64,000 bases of DNA from Lachnospiraceae bacterium. Lineage in GTDB: Bacteria > Bacillota > Clostridia > Lachnospirales > Lachnospiraceae. Of this stretch, positions 17,002 through 25,746 are shown in pieces. The stretch covers positions 248,001 to 312,000 of the forward strand of contig JAETRD010000001.1 in the NCBI GenBank assembly GCA_021770345.1, read 5' to 3'. A program made the position numbers and the translations under genes. The notes beneath the pieces are model-generated. The model ran no database searches and was not told the origin of the DNA. It saw only the letters and a list, made by a program, of their open reading frames with translations. How positions within the stretch are numbered: position 1 is the first letter of the stretch; each line of letters begins with the position of its first letter.

Positions 17002-18975
17002 CTATTTCCGAACCATCGAACCGTCCGCCCGGCAGTAATACCGCCGTCCGTCCAGAACCACATATTTTTTCACATACATGGCGCCGTTTTTGCCGAAATA
17101 ATAATACTTCCCTTTTATTTTTATCCGCGCGTTTGTCCGCATCGCTCCGGTCTTACCAAAGTAATATTTATATTTTCCGACTTTCACACACTTGTTCACC
17201 GCGAGGGCCCCGGACGTACCTACACAGTACTTTTTGCCCTTAACGGAAATCAGTTTATATCCCTTCGTTGTCCGGACCATCTTGCCGTTGCCGCCGAAAT
17301 AATAGTATGATCTCCCGACCTGAACTTTTACGCCCGTGCGCATCGCGCCGTCTTTTCCGAAGTAATATTTATTCTTTCCGACGGTCCCGATGCCGTTGAC
17401 AACCAGCGCGCCGCTTGTGCCGACGCAGTATTTTTTGCCCTTAAACTGCACGATTTTCTTGCCGCCAGACGACTTTACCATCTTCCCCTTGCTGTCAAAA
17501 ATATAATATTTTCCCGCAACTTTGACTTTACAGTTTTTCTGCAGCACTCCGTTCTTTCCCGCATAATATTGGGTGGAACCGATCTTTGCCCGGTCATTCC
17601 GCACGATAATGCCGTCGGCCGTCACCGCATAATATTGGCTTCCGAGCTTTACGCGCTCCGTCTTCCCCTTGCCGTGCAGCCGAATTCCGTCTTTCCCGAA
17701 ATAGTACAGCTCCCCGGCAAACTCCCGGAATCCGACTGTCATATATGCCCGCGTCTTATCCTCGGAAAACATAAAAAGACGCCGCTCATCCCCATAATCC
17801 TTCCAGTACTCATACCCGCCGCTCTCGGAATAATTCCCGTATTCCATGCAGCCGCCGGCCCCGAAATAATAGTAATGCCCGCTTACATACTGCACACCTT
17901 TTAACGGTTTGCCGCTGCTGTCAAAATAGTAGGTATCCGTTTTCCGGTTCCTGCCGTCCGCGCCGACAAACGTCTGCCATCCCCGAAAGCTTTTCGCCGT
18001 CTGCAGGGTCTTTCCCTGATACATTTTTACCGTATTGCCGCTCACATGATAAATCATCGTCTGCTCTTCGCTTCCCGCCATATAACAGACGCCGTACTTC
18101 GACGCGCACGCAAGGCCGCTTGCAAACTCCCATTTCCCGGTAACCCGGTTTTCCGTCGTCCAGCCCGTGTTCGAGGCAAAGGAGTAGGACGGCGTCACCG
18201 CATCCATCAGCTCGGGGATATTTCCGGTACCCGTCCCGTGGTGCGACAGCTTCATGATATCGCAGTCAAGTACGCTTTTGTCATACCGCTCTAACAGGAA
18301 GCGCGCCTCCTCCGCATACATATCCCCCGCCGTAAAATATTTTATATTTCCGCAGGTCAGTATCGAAACCAGCGAACAGTTATTTTCGTAGTAGGAGCCC
18401 TTCTCCGTATCCGCGTCCACATAATCGTACAGATTCGGGTCGAGAAGATCCGTGCTCACCGGCCCGATTACCGAGCCCTTCACATCGCCGACCGAAAACG
18501 TATCGCCCACATTCAGATATACAATCTTTCCCCTTGAGGCCATAAAATTCTCAAGCCTTCTGTATTTTGCCGCATTTGAGACGGACAGCGGCGCGAGCTC
18601 CGGCGCGGGAAGATACATGGTTTCGATTTTAATCCCCGCCTTCTCAATCGCTTTCAGCCCCGCAAGCTTATCCTGCGGCAGTGTTCCCACATGATCCCCG
18701 TGCAGATGGCTGAAATAGATATCCACCTTCGTCGCGTTTAACAGCTTCAGCTGCTCGACGATGGCCGGCGCATGGTTCCCTGTGCCGATATCCATCAGCA
18801 GATACTCGCCCTTTGATTCGATCAGAACGGAATCCCCCCTGTCCGCATGTCCGAGATACATGGCATAAATATTCATCTCCGCTCCTGCTGCCTGCACCTC
18901 ATATCTGCGGCCTGCGATACACGACAGCAGCACGGCGGCCAGCAGACATATCTTTATCCGAAAAAGCCTTTTCAT
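17002..18975 (-). CDS. Secreted metallo-beta-lactamase-fold hydrolase with wall-binding repeats
   Basis: A 657-aa exported protein. Residues 1-30 are a signal peptide. Residues about 35-330 are a metallo-beta-lactamase fold close to the ComEC/Rec2 C-terminal domain: SHLHGDHVG carries the HxHxDH metal site, FTAGDM gives the bridging Asp and KLSHHGTG the next His. The rest is about 12 glucan/choline-binding-like repeats (GKYYYFGKNGAM type), which normally hold proteins on wall polymers. I chose ATG 18975 (AGGAG 7 bp upstream); an in-frame start at 19026 is poorer. It is first in an operon with the LRR gene. The substrate could be extracellular nucleic acid or phospho-polymer; this is inference. 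Confidence 0.82.
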   Translation of the reverse strand: MKRLFRIKICLLAAVLLSCIAGRRYEVQAAGAEMNIYAMYLGHADRGDSVLIESKGEYLLMDIGTGNHAPAIVEQLKLLNATKVDIYFSHLHGDHVGTLPQDKLAGLKAIEKAGIKIETMYLPAPELAPLSVSNAAKYRRLENFMASRGKIVYLNVGDTFSVGDVKGSVIGPVSTDLLDPNLYDYVDADTEKGSYYENNCSLVSILTCGNIKYFTAGDMYAEEARFLLERYDKSVLDCDIMKLSHHGTGTGNIPELMDAVTPSYSFASNTGWTTENRVTGKWEFASGLACASKYGVCYMAGSEEQTMIYHVSGNTVKMYQGKTLQTAKSFRGWQTFVGADGRNRKTDTYYFDSSGKPLKGVQYVSGHYYYFGAGGCMEYGNYSESGGYEYWKDYGDERRLFMFSEDKTRAYMTVGFREFAGELYYFGKDGIRLHGKGKTERVKLGSQYYAVTADGIIVRNDRAKIGSTQYYAGKNGVLQKNCKVKVAGKYYIFDSKGKMVKSSGGKKIVQFKGKKYCVGTSGALVVNGIGTVGKNKYYFGKDGAMRTGVKVQVGRSYYYFGGNGKMVRTTKGYKLISVKGKKYCVGTSGALAVNKCVKVGKYKYYFGKTGAMRTNARIKIKGKYYYFGKNGAMYVKKYVVLDGRRYYCRADGSMVRK

Positions 18976-19040
18976 TAAACCGCTCCTTTTTATCCGACAC
19001 TTCATTTGTAAGTATTTCCGAGACAATTTTCTCCTTGTAT

Positions 19041-19069
19041 ATCATACTTCAAATTCCGTAAAACATCAA
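19041..19069 (-). promoter_or_regulatory. Promoter of the metallo-hydrolase/LRR operon
   Basis: On the minus strand TTGATG (19064-19069), a 17-bp spacer and TATGAT (19041-19046). It is almost the same as the promoter at 14108-14136. Confidence 0.6.
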
Positions 19070-19110
19070 TTCCCATCCTGCAATACCGTTCCGGTACTGC
19101 AGAATGGGAA
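19070..19110. terminator. 19-bp hairpin between operons
   Basis: TTCCCATCCTGCAATACCG (19070-19088) pairs along its full length with 19092-19110, with two G-T wobbles and a 3-base loop. It sits just past the stop of the YobI-like gene and directly touches the next promoter. It lacks a T-run, but such a stable stem probably ends or shields transcripts. Confidence 0.6.
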
Positions 19111-19131
19111 CCTGGCTATTCCTCATCTTCA

Positions 19132-22100
19132 TTATTCATCAAACAATTTCTGCGCGGCGATCGCCTCGATCACACATGCGCTGTATTTTTCCGACATCGG
19201 TACGGGTCTCCTGCAATAATTGATACAGCGCACCTTATCGTCATCGCCGACGCCGTCTCTTGTGATCAGCGTCTGCAGTTCGTCTTCCTCCCGCAATTCC
19301 TCGTTTTCCATCAATTTAAAATACGCATTGAGCTGATGTTCAATCCACTTGCAGAGCCAGTCGTCCCGCCCCAGTGTTCGCATCGTCTGCAGGTTATCCT
19401 CCGTCATGGCAATGGTGTCCGTTATAATGATCTGTGCCATCTTTCCATCTCTCCATGTAACGCTGTTAAGATTCAGATAGCGTATGTTGATATCCCGCAC
19501 AAGATTTCCGAACGCGTCATCCTCTATCTCCTCGATGCCGAGCAATTGCCGGCAAAGCTTCGCCGCCTTCGGATGCTTATCGTCCGTCTCTCCAAAGTAG
19601 TTCTTCATCTCCACAAAGCGCAGGCCGCATTTCTGCTCTCTGTAATTTTCGGTCACAAACGCCCGCAGCCCCTCCGTAAGCTCCTGCTCCTTCGACCAGA
19701 CCTCCAGAATATTTTCCTTTGTGAACGCAAGCTTATTCTTCTTCAGGAGCTTCTCTAATGTGTCGCTCCATTCGATTTCGGAAGCGTTCTGAATTTTCAC
19801 CTGCATGCCGTCAATCACTTCGTTCTCCCGCTCGTCGCGCAGCTCTTTTTCGTTTAAAAATTCTGTCAGCACCTCGACTTCCTCAGAAGCAGACACATAA
19901 TACGGGACATAAATCTTCTCAAGATAATACATTTTGTTTTCTAAAACATACTTTGCCAGAGGCGCATCCTCCCGCCGCATAATCAACGTATAATTTCTCT
20001 TCGGGATTTCCTCCTCCGCGACCTCCTTGTAAAACCGCCGCAGAATGTACTCGACATTCTCTTTTGTAAGCATATACGCCCGGCGCTCATATGCGTCCGG
20101 CCGCAGCTCCTCCGGAAGCGCCGCGATACGGTCAAACCGGTACCCGGCTCTCACGAACTCCCTGAGTGCTTCTGTTTTACAATGCGCACACATATCCTCC
20201 TGGCTCACCGGCAGAGTTTGCAGAAAGCCGGCTTCCTTTATCTCCTCATCCGTCAGATGCGGCAGAAACCCGGTGATTTTATCTAATGTCTCATATGCAT
20301 TACTCTGCATGCCGGCGGCAAATGCACGCCCAAGATTTTTCCATACGCGCAGCACCGCCGCGACCCATTTCCGCTTCAGGTTTTCTTCTTCCAACTGTTC
20401 CGCCGCTTTCGCCCTTTCCAGAATTTCCAGCATAAAGTCGACATTCTGATAGCGGGCCAGATTTTCCACCGCAAGCTCCAGCTGTTCCTTGGGTCCGTTC
20501 ACGAGCAGATACAGGTATAATGACGTGTTCGGCAGCGCCACACTCAAAAAGTCGCCGCTCTTTAGATGCCCCAGCACCAGCTCCGGATGAAGAATTGGGA
20601 TATCTTTCTGGCCCGCATCACTCTTCCGCTCGAAAACACGGTTCAGATAGACATATTCCTCCTCCGAGATACTGTTCGGGTAAAAATAGGTCATATACGT
20701 CGCGTAATCCTCCGCGATCATGCCATCCCGGATTAAAATCGGAATCAGCCGCTCTCCCCGGTCAAATGCGCCGAACAGCGTTTCTGCCGTTTTCTCCCCC
20801 GACAGCTCCAGCAGCGACTGCAGCGACGCCTCCCCGCATGCGGCAATCTCCTCTCTTTTCTTTTGGATTTCCTCCTGCAGACGCTCCGCTTCGCCCTCGC
20901 TCCGCGCCGTGAGAACAGCGCTGCGCCTCTTATACTCGTCGTCTCTATCCAGCGACCGCAGCTTTTCCTTCACCGCTTTCGTGACATCCTGCAGCGCATT
21001 ACTGCCGTATTGCCACTCAATCTTCCTGGCCTCCTTGAGCGCGTGCACCACCTCCCTGCGGGTTTGGTACGCGTGCTCATTCTTCCCGTCAATCACATAA
21101 CAGCCGGCATCTCCGGCTCCCTCTTCGTCCTCGAAAAAAATCGCATCCAGCTCATCCGTATCGGCTGCGAGTTCCCCCTGGATATCCGCAATCTGCCGCT
21201 CCAACCTTTCTATTTCCCCGGTAAGCTCTTTTACCCGCTGTCTCCGCTCGTCCTCCGCCTGCCGAAAACAGTTCCAAACCTTCCCCTCCCCGCGCTGCAG
21301 CAGCGCGAAATCAATCGGCGCGATATTTTTGTAGGTGATAACCGCAAAGAGCCTGGTCGCGTTTATCCCGTATTTTTCCGCCTTAATCTGTGCGTAATAG
21401 AGCACAAATTCATTGTATATATTTTTGAGAATCCGAAAGTCCTTCACATACAGACAGATTGTTTTCAGATAATCCATGTCGAGAACCGCCTGCCACTCCT
21501 CCCCGAGCATCTCCTTTAGCAGTTCATAGGAATTGCTGTGGTCCATGACCGGCACAACCGGAATCATGATATCGAAAAACTTGGTGCGCTCCCCGCTGTC
21601 ACAAAACAGCTCGTCCTTTACCAGATAGATAAATTTAATCTTTTTGTACCCCTTCTTTTTCCGAAGTCCATACTTTTTCGTCCCAAGCTGCCTCCTGTTC
21701 AGCAAAAAGTTAATCTGGCGCAGTTCGTTAAATATCTCAACCCCGTCATAGCGGTCCAAATCCTCTATGATTAACGCATCCACGTCGCTCTTCCGGAAAA
21801 GGTAGATGATCTCCTCCATGTATTTGTCAAACTTCTCTTCCGATTTCCCGTTCTCGCCCTCCCCGACCAGGTTAATCTGGCTTTTATCCACCTGAATCGT
21901 TTTGATGATCGGCCGCTTATACTGCGCATTGACGATGCAAAGCAGGAGCGCAAACGCACTTCCCAGCGCTGCCCCAAGCATCACAAGATTTTCCCTGTAT
22001 TTCCAAAAGCTCTCGTACAGCGTGATGCCGGTATTCTTATCCCACTGCGCGGACGGCACGCGAAACAGGTACAACACGGACACCAGCAGGACAAATATCA

Positions 22101-22527
22101 GCAGCGCGCACCCGAACACTTTCCATCCGGACACAATATGCTTCCGCTGAAATCTTGTCTGCGGGATTACCTCCGGCTTAATCTGATGGATAATCTGGTT
22201 GATGATTTTCGTCTCGACAGAATCCGTTCCGCCGTCACCGGTTTTGCCGCCTCCCGTTCCGCCGTCTTCCGGTTTCCCTCCGCCTGTATTGTCAAACTTC
22301 GCAAGGGATATATGGATGCATTTCAGATCGCTGTGGTCATGAAGCCAGGTGTTCATAATCGTGCTCTTCCCCGCGCCGTACGCACCCGTCAGCGCAATGT
22401 TGCACACATCCTCGCTCTCCATCGCATCGTTGATTACCTTTTCATAATTCGCGTAACCCAAACGCTTTTTCTGTTTTTCGTCAAGCATGATCGGCGTGAG
22501 CTTCTCAAGCGTTATCTCCCGTTTCAT
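19132..22527 (-). CDS. YobI/KAP-like membrane P-loop NTPase
   Basis: A 1131-aa protein. Walker A is TGAYGAGKST (about residue 47). Two membrane helices (VFGCALLIFVLLVSVLYLF and VMLGAALGSAFALLLCIV) are inserted before Walker B (ALIIEDLDRYD), the layout of KAP and YobI-like NTPases, which places the ATPase on the inner membrane face. The remainder is helical, with a coiled coil near residues 430-470 and degenerate helical repeats. I chose ATG 22527 (GAGGAG 8 bp upstream); an in-frame start at 22701 adds 58 unlikely residues. An Rpn nuclease gene lies just upstream on the same strand. KAP-type ATPases often act in phage defence; function here is not known. Confidence 0.75.
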   Translation of the reverse strand: MKREITLEKLTPIMLDEKQKKRLGYANYEKVINDAMESEDVCNIALTGAYGAGKSTIMNTWLHDHSDLKCIHISLAKFDNTGGGKPEDGGTGGGKTGDGGTDSVETKIINQIIHQIKPEVIPQTRFQRKHIVSGWKVFGCALLIFVLLVSVLYLFRVPSAQWDKNTGITLYESFWKYRENLVMLGAALGSAFALLLCIVNAQYKRPIIKTIQVDKSQINLVGEGENGKSEEKFDKYMEEIIYLFRKSDVDALIIEDLDRYDGVEIFNELRQINFLLNRRQLGTKKYGLRKKKGYKKIKFIYLVKDELFCDSGERTKFFDIMIPVVPVMDHSNSYELLKEMLGEEWQAVLDMDYLKTICLYVKDFRILKNIYNEFVLYYAQIKAEKYGINATRLFAVITYKNIAPIDFALLQRGEGKVWNCFRQAEDERRQRVKELTGEIERLERQIADIQGELAADTDELDAIFFEDEEGAGDAGCYVIDGKNEHAYQTRREVVHALKEARKIEWQYGSNALQDVTKAVKEKLRSLDRDDEYKRRSAVLTARSEGEAERLQEEIQKKREEIAACGEASLQSLLELSGEKTAETLFGAFDRGERLIPILIRDGMIAEDYATYMTYFYPNSISEEEYVYLNRVFERKSDAGQKDIPILHPELVLGHLKSGDFLSVALPNTSLYLYLLVNGPKEQLELAVENLARYQNVDFMLEILERAKAAEQLEEENLKRKWVAAVLRVWKNLGRAFAAGMQSNAYETLDKITGFLPHLTDEEIKEAGFLQTLPVSQEDMCAHCKTEALREFVRAGYRFDRIAALPEELRPDAYERRAYMLTKENVEYILRRFYKEVAEEEIPKRNYTLIMRREDAPLAKYVLENKMYYLEKIYVPYYVSASEEVEVLTEFLNEKELRDERENEVIDGMQVKIQNASEIEWSDTLEKLLKKNKLAFTKENILEVWSKEQELTEGLRAFVTENYREQKCGLRFVEMKNYFGETDDKHPKAAKLCRQLLGIEEIEDDAFGNLVRDINIRYLNLNSVTWRDGKMAQIIITDTIAMTEDNLQTMRTLGRDDWLCKWIEHQLNAYFKLMENEELREEDELQTLITRDGVGDDDKVRCINYCRRPVPMSEKYSACVIEAIAAQKLFDE

Positions 22528-22678
22528 AAAATTTCTCCTCTGTGCCGCAGTAAAACAATCCGTTTTCATTCTACTACTTTTTTCGAACAAAAGGAAATAT
22601 TTGTTTCTCAGTTTCCCAATCACAGGCAGGTTCTTCTGTGTGATGATAAATTTGTGATTATTGATGATTTTCAGTGAC

Positions 22679-22699
22679 GGCGCTGCCTGAGGCAGCGCC
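22679..22699 (-). terminator. 9-bp perfect hairpin after the Rpn gene
   Basis: GGCGCTGCC and GGCAGCGCC flank a 3-base loop, 30 bp past the Rpn stop codon. A T-run is missing, so it may only slow transcription before the YobI-like gene. Confidence 0.45.
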
Positions 22700-22728
22700 A
22701 TAGAATTTCTGATATGAGTCTGATTTAT

Positions 22729-23589
22729 TTACATCTGTTCGATAAACTGTTCGATTGAATCAACCTTTGCGGAAAGCTTGCGCCAGCGCGACAGTACCTC
22801 GGCATCTCTCTGCCCATAAATCTGCGCTTTCAGCTCCTCCGGCACCGTGCCGCATTCCTCTAAAAATTCGAGAATGAATTCTGCTTTTCCCTCTGCCAAA
22901 CCGGCCAGTCTTCCTTTCCGTTCCCGCTGTCTCATCAGTTCTTCGCCTGTCATAAAACGCCCCTCCATTTTCCGCCATTTTTTGAGCTCTGTTACCCGCT
23001 CGTGCAGCTGAATGATTGACTGTTCCGTCACCTGTGACACATACGCGTCAGTGCTTTCTTCCATGTATTTCAGGAAATGCACGAGCTCCGCCGACACGTT
23101 TGCATCGTTTTCCCCTTTTGTGTTCAGAAATATCTTTCGCGTCCCGTCTCCGAGTGCAAGGCCGCATTCCAGACAGCGCTCCTCGAACGTATAGCGATAC
23201 AAGCCTTCCCCAAACGGGTCAAACGTACAGATAAAGATCACATACCCCGGTTTCAGTTCGTTAAAATCTTCCCCCGGCCTCAGCGACGATACATCCATCT
23301 CCGCCTGATAGTAACGGCTCCGTTTCGGCAGATTCCCCTCGTTTTCATTCTGTGCTTCCACATCATAGGCAACCTGCAGTTTATCGCTCGCATAAACGTC
23401 GAACCGAACGCTCCGAAAATCCGAACTGACCAGCACACTGTGCTCCGCGTGCACGCTCACTTGCGGCACTTTATGCCCCAGTATAATTTCCAGCACAATC
23501 CGGCAAATTTCGGGCTGTTCTAACGCCGCAGCGAATAAAAACGAATTGCATAAATCCAGTTCCTGAAATGTTTTGTTTTGTATTGACAT
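22729..23589 (-). CDS. Rpn family PD-(D/E)xK nuclease
   Basis: A 286-aa protein of the Rpn / transposase_31 group. The N-terminus (QELDLCNSFLFAAALEQPE) and the nuclease core (VRFDVYASDKLQVAYDVEAQ, with Asp and a Glu-x-Gln) fit the PD-(D/E)xK fold. A helical tail ends in a VDSIEQFIEQM segment. Rpn proteins are DNA endonucleases that promote recombination, and some take part in phage defence. The ATG has GGGGGAG 7 bp upstream and a divergent promoter pair before it. A second, distinct Rpn gene lies at 32896. Confidence 0.85.
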   Translation of the reverse strand: MSIQNKTFQELDLCNSFLFAAALEQPEICRIVLEIILGHKVPQVSVHAEHSVLVSSDFRSVRFDVYASDKLQVAYDVEAQNENEGNLPKRSRYYQAEMDVSSLRPGEDFNELKPGYVIFICTFDPFGEGLYRYTFEERCLECGLALGDGTRKIFLNTKGENDANVSAELVHFLKYMEESTDAYVSQVTEQSIIQLHERVTELKKWRKMEGRFMTGEELMRQRERKGRLAGLAEGKAEFILEFLEECGTVPEELKAQIYGQRDAEVLSRWRKLSAKVDSIEQFIEQM

Positions 23590-23641
23590 ATGCTGTCTCC
23601 CCCAATGGTCTCACACAGCTATGCCACCTGCCTGTATATGC

Positions 23642-23670
23642 ATGTTACCACGGATGTAGACTTTTTTCAA
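23642..23670 (-). promoter_or_regulatory. Promoter of the Rpn gene
   Basis: On the minus strand TTGAAA (23665-23670), a 17-bp spacer and TAACAT (23642-23647), about 55 bp before the start codon. Confidence 0.5.
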
Positions 23671-23687
23671 GAACCCCCTGTCCCGGG

Positions 23688-23716
23688 TTTTCATATCCGC
23701 AAATTCGTGCTATGAT
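23688..23716 (+). promoter_or_regulatory. Promoter of the TIR-SLOG operon
   Basis: TTTTCA (23688-23693), a 17-bp spacer and TATGAT (23711-23716), about 40 bp before the ATG at 23755. It diverges from the Rpn promoter with under 20 bp between them, so the two could be co-regulated. Confidence 0.5.
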
Positions 23717-23754
23717 GAAACTATGTTTATAGTACGAAAGAGGAGGAACACCGC

Positions 23755-25746
23755 ATGACACAACCGTTAGCTGTCGCATTTGTCTGGAACGAAAACAACG
23801 AAAACGCATCCGAAGCGGTACATTATGCCGCCGGCATGCTCGCAAGAGACGCTTCAAAGCCCTTCTCGCGGGCAATCGATATCCCGCTTTTCTTTTACCC
23901 GGGAACGGCGGCGCTCACGCCGCCTCCCATCAATCTGTGCGCGGAACAGATCCTGATCTGCGCGCTGATCGATCCGGAGATGGTCGTTGGCGCAGACTGG
24001 CGAACCTGCCTTCTTGCGCTCCCCTCCCTGAAAAATGCGACGGTCATACCGATCGCCCTTGCACCTCAGGCGCTGAAAATAGGCTCCCCGCTGTCTGACA
24101 TCAACTTCATCCGCATGTACGACTACCCTGCGCTTCAAAAAGAACATGTATTTATCCGAATCGCACACGAGATATACCGGTACGGCTTTAACGGGCTGTA
24201 CCGTCGACTGGAGCCGGGCGCCGACAGTTCTCTGAAACTCTTTATCAGCCATGCAAAAGACGGCGGAACGGGGCTCTCCTGTGCACGGCAGTTAAAGGAC
24301 TTTCTTGACCGCTCCTCTTTCCGGCAATTTTTTGACGTGTACGATATCATGCCGGGACAGATGTTTGACAGCGAGATCGAAAGAAACATCCGCCAGTCGA
24401 CGGTCATTCTGATCAACTCCGATGTCTATTCGTCACGGTACTGGTGCCAGAAAGAAATCCTGCTGGCCAAAAAATATGAGCGGCCGATCATCGAAGCGGA
24501 CGTGCTCGATTCCTATATGGATCGGAAATATCCGTATGCGGCCAATATACCGGTTGTCCGGGTCGGCAGGACCGACGGCATCAGTCAGGAGGATCTGCTG
24601 CGCATCCTTGCGGCAGCGCTCCTGGAAACCATTCGTTTCTACTACGCAGATGTCTGGCTGAAGCTCACGGCAAACCATATGGGCATACCCGCCGTCCGGC
24701 TGAACCGTCCGCCCGAACCCTTCGATATCGACAGGCTCTTTCCGCGGAATACAGACCACCCCAATCACATACACCGGATTCTCTACCCGGATCCGCCGCT
24801 GTACGCGGATGAGCTGCAGTATCTGGAAGGACGCGGGATCCAGGCTGTCACACCTCTGACGTGCAGGCAGAAAAATCTCAGGCAGCTTCGGGCGGGCATA
24901 TCCGTCTCAAATATTCCGAAAGAGGAATCCCGTCTGCTCGGGCAGGATTCTTCCCACCTGAAAAAGCTGTCGCAGTCCGTTGCAAAATATCTGCTCTGCC
25001 GGGGAGCAAGGCTCGTATACGGAGGCGATATCCGCCAAAACGGTTTTACCGGATATCTGTTGGAGGAAGCGCGGATTTTAAACGAGCGGCTCAAAGACCA
25101 TACGTCCCGCATCATCGATTATCTGGCATGGCCGATTTACTGTGCCGATCAGACGGCGCTTACCCTTTGGGAAGCCGACCACATTCAACTGGCCGAGATG
25201 ATCCGCGTAGCGCCCGATGCCGTCGGACCCGAAATTGACCGCACGCAATACCTGCCGGACGACTCCCCGCGAAACCGGTATATCCGGGGAAAATGCCTGA
25301 CCGCCATGCGCGGCGCCATGCTGGACGGCTGTGATATCCGCATATGCGCGGGCGGCCGAAAAACGGGCTATAAAGGCTGTATGCCCGGCATCCTTGAGGA
25401 GACGGCGCTCGCCGTCCGAAAGGGAAAACCGCTCTATCTGCTCGGCGGCTTCGGCGGCGTGACGCAGAGTATCTGCAGGCTGCTGGAATACGGGGACATC
25501 GATGAATGTCTGCGGGCCGACTGGCAAGCCGAACAGAACCTGCAGTACGCCGAACTGCTTGCGGAATACAGAGCGCACGGCGAAACGGTCGACTACGAGC
25601 AGGCAGTCATAGACTTGCGGGACGCGGATTTAAAAAACGGCCTGACCGACGAAGAAAACCGCCTGCTGTTTCACACCTGCTACGAAAGCGAGGCAATTCG
25701 CCTCATCCTGAAAGGATTAGAAAGGCTGTACCATGAAAAAAAATGA
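23755..25746 (+). CDS. TIR-SLOG fusion protein
   Basis: A 663-aa cytoplasmic protein. Residues 1-150 are an unassigned alpha/beta domain. Residues about 158-300 are a TIR domain: KLFISHAKDG, a DVYDIMPGQMF loop and SRYWCQKEILLAKKY with the likely NADase glutamate at 234 (Trp230 + 4). Residues about 380-580 look like a SLOG nucleotide-binding domain: ISVSNIPKEE, RLVYGGDIRQNGFTGYL, then an AICAGGRKTGYKG-like block and LLGGFGGVTQSI. SLOG domains bind NAD-derived signals (as in Thoeris ThsA) and TIR domains make or consume them, so one chain may both sense and cut. AGGAGG precedes the ATG. It overlaps the next TIR gene by 14 bp. Probable defence protein. Confidence 0.75.
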   Translation: MTQPLAVAFVWNENNENASEAVHYAAGMLARDASKPFSRAIDIPLFFYPGTAALTPPPINLCAEQILICALIDPEMVVGADWRTCLLALPSLKNATVIPIALAPQALKIGSPLSDINFIRMYDYPALQKEHVFIRIAHEIYRYGFNGLYRRLEPGADSSLKLFISHAKDGGTGLSCARQLKDFLDRSSFRQFFDVYDIMPGQMFDSEIERNIRQSTVILINSDVYSSRYWCQKEILLAKKYERPIIEADVLDSYMDRKYPYAANIPVVRVGRTDGISQEDLLRILAAALLETIRFYYADVWLKLTANHMGIPAVRLNRPPEPFDIDRLFPRNTDHPNHIHRILYPDPPLYADELQYLEGRGIQAVTPLTCRQKNLRQLRAGISVSNIPKEESRLLGQDSSHLKKLSQSVAKYLLCRGARLVYGGDIRQNGFTGYLLEEARILNERLKDHTSRIIDYLAWPIYCADQTALTLWEADHIQLAEMIRVAPDAVGPEIDRTQYLPDDSPRNRYIRGKCLTAMRGAMLDGCDIRICAGGRKTGYKGCMPGILEETALAVRKGKPLYLLGGFGGVTQSICRLLEYGDIDECLRADWQAEQNLQYAELLAEYRAHGETVDYEQAVIDLRDADLKNGLTDEENRLLFHTCYESEAIRLILKGLERLYHEKK

